Source: Streptomyces sp. DT2A-34 (GTDB lineage: Bacteria > Actinomycetota > Actinomycetes > Streptomycetales > Streptomycetaceae). From it: a DNA stretch of 64,000 bases. The stretch spans positions 3,824,001 through 3,888,000 of the forward strand of contig NZ_JASTWJ010000001.1 of the NCBI RefSeq assembly GCF_030499515.1, written 5' to 3'. The notes below the pieces were generated by a model, which was not told the DNA's origin, did no database searches, and worked only from the letters and a program-made list of their open reading frames with translations. The translations under genes and the position numbers were made by a program. Shown here piece after piece: positions 24,895-33,318 of this stretch. How positions within the stretch are numbered: the stretch's first letter is position 1; each line of letters starts with the position of its first letter.

Positions 24895-27213
24895 ATGACC
24901 ACCGCCCCCTGGCGCGACCCCGCCCTGCCCGCCGCCGCCCGCGTCGACGACCTCCTCTCCCGGATGACCCTTCAGGAGAAGACCGCCCAGCTGTACGGCG
25001 TGTGGGTGGGCGCCGCCACGGACGGTGACGGAGTCGCCCCGCACCAGCACGACATGACCGCCGGCTCCTCCGACGAGGAATGGGCCGAGCTGATCACCCT
25101 CGGCCTCGGCCAGCTCACCCGCTCCTTCGGCACCGCCCCCGTGGACCCGGCGCTGGGCGCGCGAGCACTGGCCCGCGCCCAGCGCCGTATCGCCGCCGCC
25201 GGCCGCTTCGGCATCCCCGCGGTCGCCCACGAGGAGTGCCTGGCCGGCTTCACGGCCTGGCAGGCCACCGCCTACCCGGTGCCGCTGGCGTGGGGGGCCT
25301 CCTTCGACCCGCCGCTCATCGAGGAGATGGCCCGGCGCATCGGCGAGGACCTGCGCTCGGTCGGCGTCCACCAGGGTCTGGCGCCCGTCCTGGACGTCGT
25401 ACGCGATCCGCGCTGGGGCCGGGTGGAGGAGACCGTCGGCGAGGACCCGTACCTGGTCGGCACGGTCGGCGCGGCGTACGTGCGGGGCCTGGAGTCGGCC
25501 GGGGTCGTCGCGACGCTCAAGCACTTCGCCGGGTACGCGTCCTCGGCGGGCGCCCGCAACCTCGCGCCCGTACGCGCGGGCGTCCGCGAGTTCGCGGACG
25601 TCACCCTGCCGCCGTTCGAGATGGCGCTGCGCGAGGGGGGCGCGCGCTCGGTGATGGCGGCGTACAACGAGACGGACGGGGTACCGGCCTCCGCCGACCC
25701 GGCGCTGCTGACCGAACTCCTGCGCGAGCAATGGGGTTTCACGGGCACCGTGGTCGCCGACTACTTCGGCATCGCGTTCCTGGAGACCCTGCACCGCGTG
25801 GCGGGCTCACCGGCCGAGGCGGCGCACACGGCGCTGGCGGCCGGCATCGACGTGGAACTGCCGACCCTGAAGTGCTACGGGAAACCGCTGGTGGACGCCG
25901 TCCGGGCGGGCGAGGTCCCGGAGGAACTGGTGGACCGCGCGGCCCGCCGGGTCCTGCTCCAGAAGTGCGAGCTGGGCCTCCTGGACGAGGACTGGACCCC
26001 GGAGCCGGCAACGGCACCCCTCGACCTGGACTCCCCCGCGAACCGCGCCCTGGCCCGCCGAGTGGCCGAGGAGTCGGTGGTCCTGCTGGACAATCCCGAC
26101 GGCATCCTCCCCCTTCCCCCCGACGCCCGTATCGCGGTCGTGGGCCCGCGCGCGGCGGACGCCCTGGCGATGCTGGGCTGCTACTCCTTCCCGTCCCACG
26201 TCCTCACGCACCACCCCGAGGTGCCGATGGGCATCGAGATCCCGACGGTCCTGGAGGCCCTGCGCGCCGAACTCCCCGACGCCAAGGTGACGTTCGCGCA
26301 GGGCTGCGGCGTCTCGGACCCCGACCCGGCGGGCTTCGAGGAGGCGGTGGCACGGGCCTCGGAGGCGGACGTGTGCCTGGCGGTGCTCGGCGACCGGGCG
26401 GGGCTCTTCGGGCGGGGCACCTCGGGCGAGGGCTGCGATGTGACGGACCTCCGGCTGCCGGGTGTGCAGGGAGATCTGCTGGACGCGCTCGTGGCCACCG
26501 GCGTCCCGGTGGTGCTGGTCCTGCTCACCGGCCGCCCGTACGCGCTGGGCCGCTGGCACGGGCGGCTGGCCGCGGTGGTCCAGGCGTTCTTCCCGGGCGA
26601 GGAGGGCGGCCCGGCGGTGGCGGGAGTGCTGTCGGGCCGGGTCAACCCGTCGGGGCGGCTGCCGGTGAGCGTGCCGCGGGTGCCCGGGGGCCAGCCGTGG
26701 ACGTATCTCCAGCCGCCGCTGGGGCTGGCGGGCGGGGCCAGCAACCTGGATCCGACGCCGCTGTACGCGTTCGGGCACGGGCGGTCGTACACGTCGTTCG
26801 CCTGGGAGTCCGTGGATTCGGGAGAGACGGAGATCGGCACGGACGGGTCGTACGACGTGTCCGTGACCGTCCGCAACACGGGCGAGCGCGCGGGCGCGGA
26901 GGTGGTCCAGCTGTACCTGCACGACCCGGTGGCCTCCGTGACCCGGCCGGACGTGCGGCTGATCGGCTACCAGCGGGTGGAGTTGGCGCCCGGCGAGGCA
27001 GCGCGGGTGACCTTCCGCTTCCACACGGATCTGTCGGCGTTCACCGACCGTTCAGGCCGGAGGGTGGTCGAGCCGGGCGCCCTCGAACTACGTTTGGCCG
27101 CGTCCAGCGCGGACGTACGCCACACGGCACGGCTGAACCTCACGGGCCCTGTCCGGGTCCTCGGCCCCGACCGGCTGCTGCGGTGCGGAACGGAGGTGTC
27201 CGGGGTGGCGTGA
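24895..27213 (+). CDS. GH3 glycosidase (beta-xylosidase/beta-glucosidase), cytoplasmic
   Basis: A 772-residue GH3 enzyme without a signal peptide, so it probably acts on imported oligosaccharides. The N-terminal barrel has the substrate-site blocks DPRWGRVEETVGEDPYLVG and VVATLKHFAGYASSAGARN; the nucleophile is Asp289 in TVVADYFGI. The alpha/beta sandwich (about 390-600) and a C-terminal fibronectin-like domain (about 650-735, SYDVSVTVRNTGERAGAEVVQLYLHDP) follow. The sequence style is that of Streptomyces BxlA-type beta-xylosidases. With the GH10 xylanase and LacI regulator it would finish xylan breakdown; beta-glucosidase activity remains possible. Confidence 0.92.
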   Translation: MTTAPWRDPALPAAARVDDLLSRMTLQEKTAQLYGVWVGAATDGDGVAPHQHDMTAGSSDEEWAELITLGLGQLTRSFGTAPVDPALGARALARAQRRIAAAGRFGIPAVAHEECLAGFTAWQATAYPVPLAWGASFDPPLIEEMARRIGEDLRSVGVHQGLAPVLDVVRDPRWGRVEETVGEDPYLVGTVGAAYVRGLESAGVVATLKHFAGYASSAGARNLAPVRAGVREFADVTLPPFEMALREGGARSVMAAYNETDGVPASADPALLTELLREQWGFTGTVVADYFGIAFLETLHRVAGSPAEAAHTALAAGIDVELPTLKCYGKPLVDAVRAGEVPEELVDRAARRVLLQKCELGLLDEDWTPEPATAPLDLDSPANRALARRVAEESVVLLDNPDGILPLPPDARIAVVGPRAADALAMLGCYSFPSHVLTHHPEVPMGIEIPTVLEALRAELPDAKVTFAQGCGVSDPDPAGFEEAVARASEADVCLAVLGDRAGLFGRGTSGEGCDVTDLRLPGVQGDLLDALVATGVPVVLVLLTGRPYALGRWHGRLAAVVQAFFPGEEGGPAVAGVLSGRVNPSGRLPVSVPRVPGGQPWTYLQPPLGLAGGASNLDPTPLYAFGHGRSYTSFAWESVDSGETEIGTDGSYDVSVTVRNTGERAGAEVVQLYLHDPVASVTRPDVRLIGYQRVELAPGEAARVTFRFHTDLSAFTDRSGRRVVEPGALELRLAASSADVRHTARLNLTGPVRVLGPDRLLRCGTEVSGVA

Positions 27214-27267
27214 CCCCCGCGCCGAGAGCACCAGGGGGATCCCATCGACAGGTACGTTCACCACCAG

Positions 27268-27771
27268 TTGCGGGCCGTCGTTTCGATCCTCGCCGCCGGC
27301 GCCGTCGCCGCGACCGTGGCGGGGTTCGTCCGCGGGTTCTCGCCGCCGAAGACCGACGGGCTGCGCTTCGGCGCGATCCTGTTCGCCCTCTTGCTGGTGT
27401 CGACGCTCTTGAAGGCGACCAGGCTCAAGGGGTTCAGCGACGTGCGGCACTTCGAGGCCGCTGTCCCCCTCGACGACACCGACGTGGTCCTGCCCACCAA
27501 CGGCTTCCTGCGCGACCAGCCGTTCAGCGTGAGGCTCTTCGTGCTGTACCTGATCCTCACGCTGCCCGCGTCCGTGTTGTGGGAGCCGTGGATCGTCCTG
27601 TTGCCGCTGGGGTCGGCCCTGGACTGGCTGGGACAGGCCGCGGTGGCCGTCCACTGGGAGCGCGGGCACGGCAGGGTCGTGTGGCGAGGCCACGTCGAGA
27701 GCAGGCCGTGGGAGCTCTCGGTCAGCTCACGCCCACCGACTCGAACCGCCACCGGTGCACAGGCCGCGTGA
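27268..27771 (+). CDS. Small membrane protein of unknown function
   Basis: From TTG 27268 the frame encodes 167 residues with hydrophobic segments at about 3-22, 33-48, 88-105 and 106-123, so three or four membrane spans; I do not recognise a family. No ATG, GTG or CTG is in frame between the GH3 stop and this TTG. A better-looking start context is ATC at 27244, where AGGGGG lies 5 nt upstream and the added residues (DRYVHHQL) look natural. The gene follows GH3 by 54 bp and runs 50 bp into the convergent gene at 27722. Confidence 0.55.
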   Translation: MRAVVSILAAGAVAATVAGFVRGFSPPKTDGLRFGAILFALLLVSTLLKATRLKGFSDVRHFEAAVPLDDTDVVLPTNGFLRDQPFSVRLFVLYLILTLPASVLWEPWIVLLPLGSALDWLGQAAVAVHWERGHGRVVWRGHVESRPWELSVSSRPPTRTATGAQAA

Positions 27772-27979
27772 CCAAGTCCGCGTCCGGCTCGGGCAGTTCG
27801 GGGAGCCCGGCGTCGTAGGCCGCGTCCCACCACGTGATCACCAGCACCCGGTCCTGGGGAGCGCGGAAGGTCTCACGGCGCAGGGGCTCGGCGTCGAGCT
27901 CCTGCGCCCGCGCCCAGGCAAGCAGTTCCTCCCCCCGCCCGGGCACCGCCCGCGCCTCCCACATCAGCGCGACCGTCAC
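27722..27979 (-). CDS. Conserved 85-residue protein co-translated with tsaD
   Basis: GTG 27979 overlaps the tsaD stop (GTGA), so translation is coupled. The product ([52 protein letters not shown] ... [12 protein letters not shown]) looks like a compact alpha-beta barrel similar in outline to ABM-like monooxygenase folds, but no active site is evident. I do not know a function. Its place at the end of the t6A cluster suggests co-expression, not necessarily a shared role. Confidence 0.7.
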   Translation of the reverse strand: MTVALMWEARAVPGRGEELLAWARAQELDAEPLRRETFRAPQDRVLVITWWDAAYDAGLPELPEPDADLVTRPVHRWRFESVGVS

Positions 27980-29070
27980 GAGTAGAGGTTCTCCTTGCTG
28001 ACCTCGTGCACATGGTCGTGCCCGGGCACATGAGGATCCGTCACCGGCAGCGAAGAGTCCGCCGACAGATCCCAGCTGGACGCGGGCCGGTTGCGCGCCA
28101 CCATCTCCGCGCCCAGCGCCGCCACCATCGCCCCGTTGTCCGTGCACAGCTTCGGCCGGGGCACCCGCAGCCGGATCCCGGCCGCCTCGCACCGCTCCTG
28201 GGCCAGCGCCCGCAGCCGGGAGTTGGCCGCCACGCCGCCGCCGATCATCAGGTGGTCGACGCCCTCGTCCTTGCAGGCACGGACGGCCTTGCGGGTCAGC
28301 ACGTCCACGACCGCCTCCTGGAATGAGGCCGCGACATCCCGCACCGGCACCTCCTCGCCCGCGGCCCGCTTGGCCTCGATCCAACGGGCGACCGCCGTCT
28401 TGAGGCCGGAGAAGGAGAAGTCGTACGCCGGATCGCGCGGCCCGGTCAGACCGCGCGGGAAGGCGATCGCCGCCGGGTCGCCCTCGCGTGCGTACCGGTC
28501 GATGACCGGCCCGCCCGGGAAACCCAGGTTCAGCACGCGGGCGATCTTGTCGAAGGCCTCGCCCGCCGCGTCGTCGATGGTCGCGCCCATCGGGCGGACG
28601 TCGGAGGTGATGTCCGAGGACAGCAGCAGAGAGCTGTGCCCGCCGGACACCAGCAGCGCCATCGTCGGCTCCGGCAGCGCGCCGTGCTCCAGCTGGTCCA
28701 CGCAGATGTGGGAGGCGAGGTGGTTGACGCCGTAGAGCGGCTTGCCCAGCGCGTAGGCGTACGCCTTCGCCGCCGAGACGCCCACCAGCAACGCGCCCGC
28801 GAGACCCGGGCCGGCGGTGACGGCGATACCGTCCAGATCCCTCGCGCTGACCCCCGCTTCCTTCAGCGCGCGGTCGATCGTCGGGACCATCGCCTCCAGG
28901 TGCGCCCGGGAGGCGACCTCCGGCACGACGCCGCCGAAGCGGGCGTGCTCGTCGACGCTGGAGGCGATGGCGTCGGCGAGCAGGGTGGTGCCGCGGACGA
29001 TGCCGACGCCGGTCTCGTCGCAGGAGGTCTCGATGCCGAGTACGAGCGGCTCGTCGCGTGAGTCAGTCAT
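27976..29070 (-). CDS. tsaD: tRNA N6-threonylcarbamoyladenosine transferase TsaD
   Basis: A 364-residue Kae1/TsaD protein: [16 protein letters not shown] at the N-terminus, metal-site region [46 protein letters not shown] and [14 protein letters not shown]. It transfers the threonylcarbamoyl group to A37 of ANN-decoding tRNAs together with TsaB and TsaE, both encoded nearby. Its start overlaps the rimI end by 8 bp and its stop overlaps the next start, so the genes form one tight operon. Confidence 0.97.
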   Translation of the reverse strand: MTDSRDEPLVLGIETSCDETGVGIVRGTTLLADAIASSVDEHARFGGVVPEVASRAHLEAMVPTIDRALKEAGVSARDLDGIAVTAGPGLAGALLVGVSAAKAYAYALGKPLYGVNHLASHICVDQLEHGALPEPTMALLVSGGHSSLLLSSDITSDVRPMGATIDDAAGEAFDKIARVLNLGFPGGPVIDRYAREGDPAAIAFPRGLTGPRDPAYDFSFSGLKTAVARWIEAKRAAGEEVPVRDVAASFQEAVVDVLTRKAVRACKDEGVDHLMIGGGVAANSRLRALAQERCEAAGIRLRVPRPKLCTDNGAMVAALGAEMVARNRPASSWDLSADSSLPVTDPHVPGHDHVHEVSKENLYS

Positions 29071-29620
29071 TGATCTCGGTTCCTTGTACGGCAGTTGAAC
29101 CCGCGGCGGAGCCGCTGTTGGATTTCGTGGTCAGTCGCATCACCAGGGCGTCCACGTTCCCCGGCTGGTAGTAGCCGCGCCGGAAGCCGATGGCCTCGAA
29201 GCCGAAGCGCTCGTAGAGCTTCTGCGCGCGGACGTTGTCCACGCGGCACTCCAGCATCACTTCGGCGCACTCGAAGGCGGTGGCGGCCCGCAGCAGCTCG
29301 GTCAGGAGACGGCCGCCGAGGCCCGTCCCCCAGTAGTCCCGGGCGACGGCGATGGTCTGGACGTCGGCCAGGTCCCCGGCGGACGCGAGTCCGGCGTATC
29401 CCACGAGCCGTCCGCCGTCCTCGGCGACGACGTAGTGCCGCGTCGCCTCGGGCCCGCGCGAGTGGGCCAGCTCGGACCAGAACATGCCACGGGACCAGGC
29501 GTCCTCGGGGAAGAGGTCCTTCTCCAGGCCCAGCACCAGGTCGATGTCCCACCAGCGCATCTCGCGCAGCACAGGGGTCACGGGCGGCCCGGCCTGCGGT
29601 CCGGTCGGCTGTCCTGTCAC
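29063..29620 (-). CDS. rimI: Ribosomal-protein-alanine N-acetyltransferase RimI
   Basis: GTG 29620 overlaps the tsaB stop (GTGA); 185 residues, with an alternative GTG at 29581. The GNAT core shows [25 protein letters not shown] at the N-terminus, acetyl-CoA loop [22 protein letters not shown], and [30 protein letters not shown]. RimI acetylates the N-terminus of ribosomal protein S18 and possibly others. It lies between tsaB and tsaD, as in many bacteria. Confidence 0.92.
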   Translation of the reverse strand: MTGQPTGPQAGPPVTPVLREMRWWDIDLVLGLEKDLFPEDAWSRGMFWSELAHSRGPEATRHYVVAEDGGRLVGYAGLASAGDLADVQTIAVARDYWGTGLGGRLLTELLRAATAFECAEVMLECRVDNVRAQKLYERFGFEAIGFRRGYYQPGNVDALVMRLTTKSNSGSAAGSTAVQGTEIND

Positions 29621-30273
29621 TTGGGGGTGACCACCTTGTAGTTCTTGGGAACCTGGGCGTCGGGCCGGCGCAGATACAGCGGCCGGGGCGCGGGAAGTTC
29701 CTCGCCCGCCGCCAGCTTCTCGGCGGCCAGCCCCGCGAGAGCCGCCGCCGACACGTGCTCGGGCTCGTGGGCGCTGGGGAAGGTGTCGGGGTACAGCAGC
29801 GCGCCCGCGCCGACGGCCGGCAGCCCGGCGACCTGGTCGGCGATGTCGGCGGGCCGGTCGACGGCCGGGTCGGTCAGCCGCGTACGGGAGTCGGCGTAGC
29901 GCGCCCAGTAGACCTCCTTGCGCCGGGCGTCGGTCGCCACGACGAAGGGGCCCTTCTCGATGTCGGCGGCGTACGCGAGACCGTCGAGCGTGCACACGCC
30001 GTGCACGGGGACGCCGAGGGCGATCCCGAAGGTGTCGGCGGTCATCAGGCCGACGCGCAGCCCGGTGTACGGGCCGGGGCCGATGCCTACGACGATGCCG
30101 GTGACGGCGTCGAGCCGCACGCCGGCCTCGGTGAGGACGCGGTCGACGGCCGGCAGCAGCAGCTCGCCGTGCCGGCGCGCGTCCACCTGGCTCGACGAGG
30201 CGATGACGTCCGTACCGTCGTGCAGCGCGACGGTGACGGCGGGGGTGGCGGTATCCAGAGCGAGCAAGAGCAC
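29617..30273 (-). CDS. tsaB: tRNA threonylcarbamoyladenosine biosynthesis protein TsaB
   Basis: A 218-residue TsaB (MLLLALDTATPAVTVALHDGTDVIA; VVGIGPGPYTGLRVGLMTA; VATDARRKEVYWARY). It pairs with TsaD as a structural and activating subunit. The GTG start at 30273 is 6 nt after TAGGCT (30285-30280) with no ribosome site, indicating a leaderless first gene of the tsaB-rimI-tsaD operon. Confidence 0.95.
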   Translation of the reverse strand: MLLLALDTATPAVTVALHDGTDVIASSSQVDARRHGELLLPAVDRVLTEAGVRLDAVTGIVVGIGPGPYTGLRVGLMTADTFGIALGVPVHGVCTLDGLAYAADIEKGPFVVATDARRKEVYWARYADSRTRLTDPAVDRPADIADQVAGLPAVGAGALLYPDTFPSAHEPEHVSAAALAGLAAEKLAAGEELPAPRPLYLRRPDAQVPKNYKVVTPK

Positions 30274-30388
30274 GCAAACAGCCTACGGCGCTCAGGCCCC
30301 AGGAAGCGCCGCCCCGGCGGCACGCCCGACGGCTGCTACGGTCGGGCTGGATCATGACGTACGGCGCGAACGACCGAGGTGGGCGACG

Positions 30389-30943
30389 GTGGCAAGCAGC
30401 AGCTCCGGATTCGTGGCGGGGCTCACCGCGGCTGCCCTCGCGACCGTCGGCTTCCTCGCCTACCAGGCCTCGGCGAGCGTCCCGGCCGACCTGGCCAGGC
30501 CCGGGGCGAGCAGCTCACCCGAAGTGAGTGCCGTCAAGGGGCCCCGCGACGGCAAGGAACCCGGCGCGCTGCCCGCCGGGTCCGGTACGGGTGTGCGGGT
30601 CGTGTACTCGCTGGACGACGACCGGGTGTGGCTGGTCGGCGAGGGCGACACGGTCAAGCGCACGTTCCGCGTCACCGCCGGATCGGTCGACCCGGCGCCG
30701 GGCGTCTACTCGGTCACGTCCCGCTCCAACGCGATCACCGGCACCGACGGCACCGCCATCGAGCACGTCGTCCGCTTCAGCGAAGTCGAGGGCGTCACCA
30801 TCGGCTTCAGCGCGGCCGTCGACGGCTCGACACCCCAGCCCAACCCGACCGTGAAAACAGGCGGCATCCGCGAGTCCCGCGCGGACGGAGCCGCGATGTG
30901 GGAGTTCGCGACAATCGGCCGAACGGTGGCAGTGATCCACTGA
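30389..30943 (+). CDS. Exported protein with an L,D-transpeptidase-like core lacking the catalytic Cys
   Basis: GTG 30389 is preceded by GAGGTGGG and gives 184 residues with an N-terminal signal-anchor (GFVAGLTAAALATVGFLAYQASA). After a linker, the core (RVVYSLDDDRVWLVGEGDTVKRTFRVTAGSVDPAPGVYSVTSRSNAITGTDGTAIEHVVRFSEVEGVTIGF) resembles the beta-sandwich of YkuD domains, where a polymer is presented for cross-linking. There is no HxxxxxSxGC signature, so it is unlikely to be an active transpeptidase. It may bind wall peptides or be a divergent relative. It is divergent from tsaB. Confidence 0.65.
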   Translation: MASSSSGFVAGLTAAALATVGFLAYQASASVPADLARPGASSSPEVSAVKGPRDGKEPGALPAGSGTGVRVVYSLDDDRVWLVGEGDTVKRTFRVTAGSVDPAPGVYSVTSRSNAITGTDGTAIEHVVRFSEVEGVTIGFSAAVDGSTPQPNPTVKTGGIRESRADGAAMWEFATIGRTVAVIH

Positions 30944-30958
30944 CGCAGGGCGAGCGAA

Positions 30959-31017
30959 GCGCCCTGAAGGCGCGGGAGCGCCCTTCAGGGGCGCGGGGAA
31001 CTGCGCGACCAGCCACA
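30959..31017 (+). repeat. Dispersed intergenic repeat, family B, copy 1
   Basis: A stem (GCGCCCTGAAGG with CCTTCAGGGGCGC) runs into GGGGCGCGGGGAACTGCGCG and ACCAGCCAC. The second half recurs at 63733-63761 in the same orientation. It lies between two convergent gene ends and may serve as a T-less terminator. Confidence 0.7.
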
Positions 31018-31078
31018 ACGACGCAGCACACGACCGACGACCCAGCGCGGCACTCTCCCCACGGCTCAACCAGCGGAG

Positions 31079-31267
31079 CTACGCCGCTTCGCGATGCCCG
31101 TGATCGGCGGCCCGCCGGTTCGTCTCCGGATCAGGAAGACGCGGCGGGGTCGAGATCACGTTCGCAGCGGCACCGGCTGCCAGCAGATCACGCATGGACA
31201 CCCCGGCCACCGGCACGTACGGCCGTGGCCGCCTCTCGCTCTGCGCCTTGCTCTCGGATGCCGACAT
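31079..31267 (-). CDS. Small 62-residue protein of unknown function
   Basis: The ATG at 31267 has a strong AGGAGG site 7 bp upstream, so this short frame is very probably expressed. The product is polar with a central short helix (VSMRDLLAAGAAANVISTPPR) and charged ends; no signal, membrane span or metal motif is seen. A perfect 10-bp inverted repeat (GTAGTTAGGT / ACCTAACTAC) lies 28 bp upstream of the start, implying tight repression by a dimeric regulator. I recall similar small Streptomyces proteins but know no function. Confidence 0.7.
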   Translation of the reverse strand: MSASESKAQSERRPRPYVPVAGVSMRDLLAAGAAANVISTPPRLPDPETNRRAADHGHREAA

Positions 31268-31294
31268 GGACGCCTCCTGGGGCCGGGGGCGGAC

Positions 31295-31316
31295 GTAGTT
31301 AGGTAGACCTAACTAC
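31295..31316. promoter_or_regulatory. Perfect 22-bp palindromic operator upstream of the small protein gene
   Basis: GTAGTTAGGT and ACCTAACTAC are exact complements separated by AG. TTAGGT half-sites recall DtxR/IdeR iron boxes, but there the halves are 7 bp apart, not 2, so the regulator is open. The site lies between the small gene and tsaE and is most likely the promoter operator of the small gene. Confidence 0.75.
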
Positions 31317-31405
31317 GGACTGGATACCATGTGACCACGCGCAAGACCGCGAACGCAATATCTTGCCGACGTCTTGTCGGAATGTTCATCCGGCCCACCA
31401 CCCGC

Positions 31406-31924
31406 TCACGCGGACAGCACGCTCAGATCCACCGCCGCCCAGCGCTCCCCGAGCCCGGTCACGGTGACGTGCCGCACCTCGTCGGTCGTGTCCCCGACGG
31501 CCCGGTGGATCACGACCTGCAGCCGTTCCTCGGTCAGCTCCTCGACCTTGCCCTCGCCCCACTCCACGACGATCACCGACTCGGGCAGCGAGACGTCGAG
31601 GTCGAGGTCCTCCATCTCGTCGAGGCCGCCGGACAGCCGGTAGGCGTCGACGTGGACGAGCGGCGGGCCGTCGCCGAGGGAGGGGTGCACGCGGGCGATC
31701 ACGAAGGTCGGGGACGTGACCGCGCCCCTCACCCCCATCCCCTCGCCGAGCCCCCGGGTCAGCGTCGTCTTGCCCGCGCCGAGCTCCCCGCTGAGCATCA
31801 GGAGGTCGCCGGCGCGCAGCAGCTTGGCGAGGCGGCGGCCCAGTTCCCGCATCTGGTCGGGAGAAGTGACGGTCAGCTCGAGGTCACCCGCGTTGTGCGG
31901 TGCTGCTGGTGCTTCCATAGCCAC
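31406..31924 (-). CDS. tsaE: tRNA threonylcarbamoyladenosine biosynthesis ATPase TsaE
   Basis: About 172 residues from GTG 31924, or 170 from ATG 31918, which lies 8 nt after a TACCGT box. The Walker A motif is GELGAGKTTLTRGL, then TSPTFVIARVHP, HVDAYRL and VIVVEWGEG. TsaE is the ATPase that resets the TsaB-TsaD complex during t6A synthesis. Its start overlaps the end of the upstream hydrolase gene by 41 bp. Confidence 0.95.
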   Translation of the reverse strand: MAMEAPAAPHNAGDLELTVTSPDQMRELGRRLAKLLRAGDLLMLSGELGAGKTTLTRGLGEGMGVRGAVTSPTFVIARVHPSLGDGPPLVHVDAYRLSGGLDEMEDLDLDVSLPESVIVVEWGEGKVEELTEERLQVVIHRAVGDTTDEVRHVTVTGLGERWAAVDLSVLSA

Positions 31925-33125
31925 TTACGGTAGCCCCTGCGGGCACGGCGCCCGAGCGGGTGAGCAGGTCGGCCAGGCGGTCGGTGACCACCTCCGGGTG
32001 CTCCAGCATCACCAGGTGCCCGGCGTCCGGCACCAGGACCAGCTCGGCCTCCGGCAGTAGGTCGGCGATCGCCTCGCTGTGCTCACTGGGCGTGACGAGG
32101 TCGCCCACACCGGCGAGGACGAGCACGGGCATCTCGGTGAAGAGGGCGAGCGCCTCGGTCTTGTCGTGGTCGGTGAAGGCCGGGTAGAACTCCGCGACCA
32201 CGTCGATCGGCGTCCCCTCGATCATCCGCTCGGCGAACCGGGCGACGGCCGGGTCGACGTCCCGCGACGAGAACGAGTACCGCTTGATGATCCCCGCGAA
32301 CAGGTCGGCGGTGGCCCGGCGCCCCTTCTCCACCAGCTCGGCCCGCTGACCCAGCGCCTTGAGCACGCCCGGCAACACCCGCCGCACCGCATTCACACCG
32401 GCGACGGGCAGCCCGAAGTTGACCTCGCCGAGCCGTCCGGACGACGTACCGACGAAGGCGGTGGCGACGACCCGGTCGCGGATCAGCTCCGGGTACTGGT
32501 CGGCCAGCGCCATCACCGTCATCCCGCCCATGGAGTGCCCGACCAGCACGATCGGCCCCTCGGGGACGGCGGCGTCGATGACGGCCTTCAGGTCGCGCCC
32601 GAGCTGCTCGATGTCGACCGGCACCCCGTCCTCGACCTGGGCCACACCCCGCCCGGACCGGCCGTGGCTGCGCTGGTCCCAGTGCACGGTGCGGACGACG
32701 CCCCTGAGCGCGGCGCGCTGGAAGTGCCAGGAGTCCTGGCTGAGGCAGTAGCCATGGCTGAAGACGACGGTGACGGGGGCGGGTGACTTGCGTCCGAAGA
32801 GCCGTCGCCGGCGTGGGGTGAGGGCGGGGGCGGCCTCGGGGTCGAGGTCGTCGACCTCGTAGTACAGCTCGGTGCCGTCCTCGGCCTGCGCCTTGCCGGG
32901 CATGCCGCGCAGCGAGCCGTACGGCCCCGCCGAGTCGAGGGCGAGGCGGGCCTTCTGCCGCATGCCCCGGCCCACGGTCATCCGCTCTATGGCGACGCCC
33001 GCGGCCGCGCCCGCCGCGATCACGCCTATCGCCGCACCGGCGATGCCTGTGGCCCTACGCCAGTTCGCGGCCGCCCCCGTGGCGGAGGCGACGGCCGCGA
33101 CGGCCTCCGCACTGCTCTCGCTCAC
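31884..33125 (-). CDS. Membrane-anchored alpha/beta hydrolase
   Basis: GTG 33125 gives 413 residues. An N-terminal hydrophobic segment (about 26-48, GIAGAAIGVIAAGAAAGVAI) probably anchors it. The hydrolase domain shows VVFSHGYCLSQDSWHFQ, HWDQRSHGRSGRG, nucleophile Ser in LVGHSMGGMTVMAL, Asp in LAGVGDLVTP and His in VPDAGHLVMLEHPE: a complete Ser-Asp-His triad. The substrate is unknown. The gene is conserved between alr and tsaE in Streptomyces and overlaps tsaE. Confidence 0.85.
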   Translation of the reverse strand: MSESSAEAVAAVASATGAAANWRRATGIAGAAIGVIAAGAAAGVAIERMTVGRGMRQKARLALDSAGPYGSLRGMPGKAQAEDGTELYYEVDDLDPEAAPALTPRRRRLFGRKSPAPVTVVFSHGYCLSQDSWHFQRAALRGVVRTVHWDQRSHGRSGRGVAQVEDGVPVDIEQLGRDLKAVIDAAVPEGPIVLVGHSMGGMTVMALADQYPELIRDRVVATAFVGTSSGRLGEVNFGLPVAGVNAVRRVLPGVLKALGQRAELVEKGRRATADLFAGIIKRYSFSSRDVDPAVARFAERMIEGTPIDVVAEFYPAFTDHDKTEALALFTEMPVLVLAGVGDLVTPSEHSEAIADLLPEAELVLVPDAGHLVMLEHPEVVTDRLADLLTRSGAVPAGATVSGYGSTSSTAQRG

Positions 33126-33259
33126 GTACCGCTCCTCTTCGCTGGGTCGGGTGGTGCCGGGTGTGACGTAGGTGGTGGATGGTGCAGGTGTTCTTCGATG
33201 GGGTGTTCCGCTACGGGGTTACCCGTCTTGTTCCTCATTCACCTAGATGCATTCGGATA

Positions 33260-33318
33260 GACGCATCACGTGGCCGCATCACGTGGACGCATCACGTGGA
33301 CGCATCACGTGGACGCAT
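33260..33318. repeat. 13-bp tandem repeat (4.5 units) between alr and the hydrolase gene
   Basis: Unit GACGCATCACGTG occurs at 33260, 33273 (one mismatch, GCC), 33286 and 33299, then a partial unit at 33312. Each unit contains the palindrome CACGTG. The alr stop codon lies in the fourth unit, so the repeat has grown into that gene's end. Confidence 0.9.

Noticed and set aside
31295..31316. Iron box (DtxR/IdeR/DmdR1 site)
   Set aside because: TTAGGT halves match, but they are 2 bp apart instead of 7, so I did not assign it to an iron regulator.
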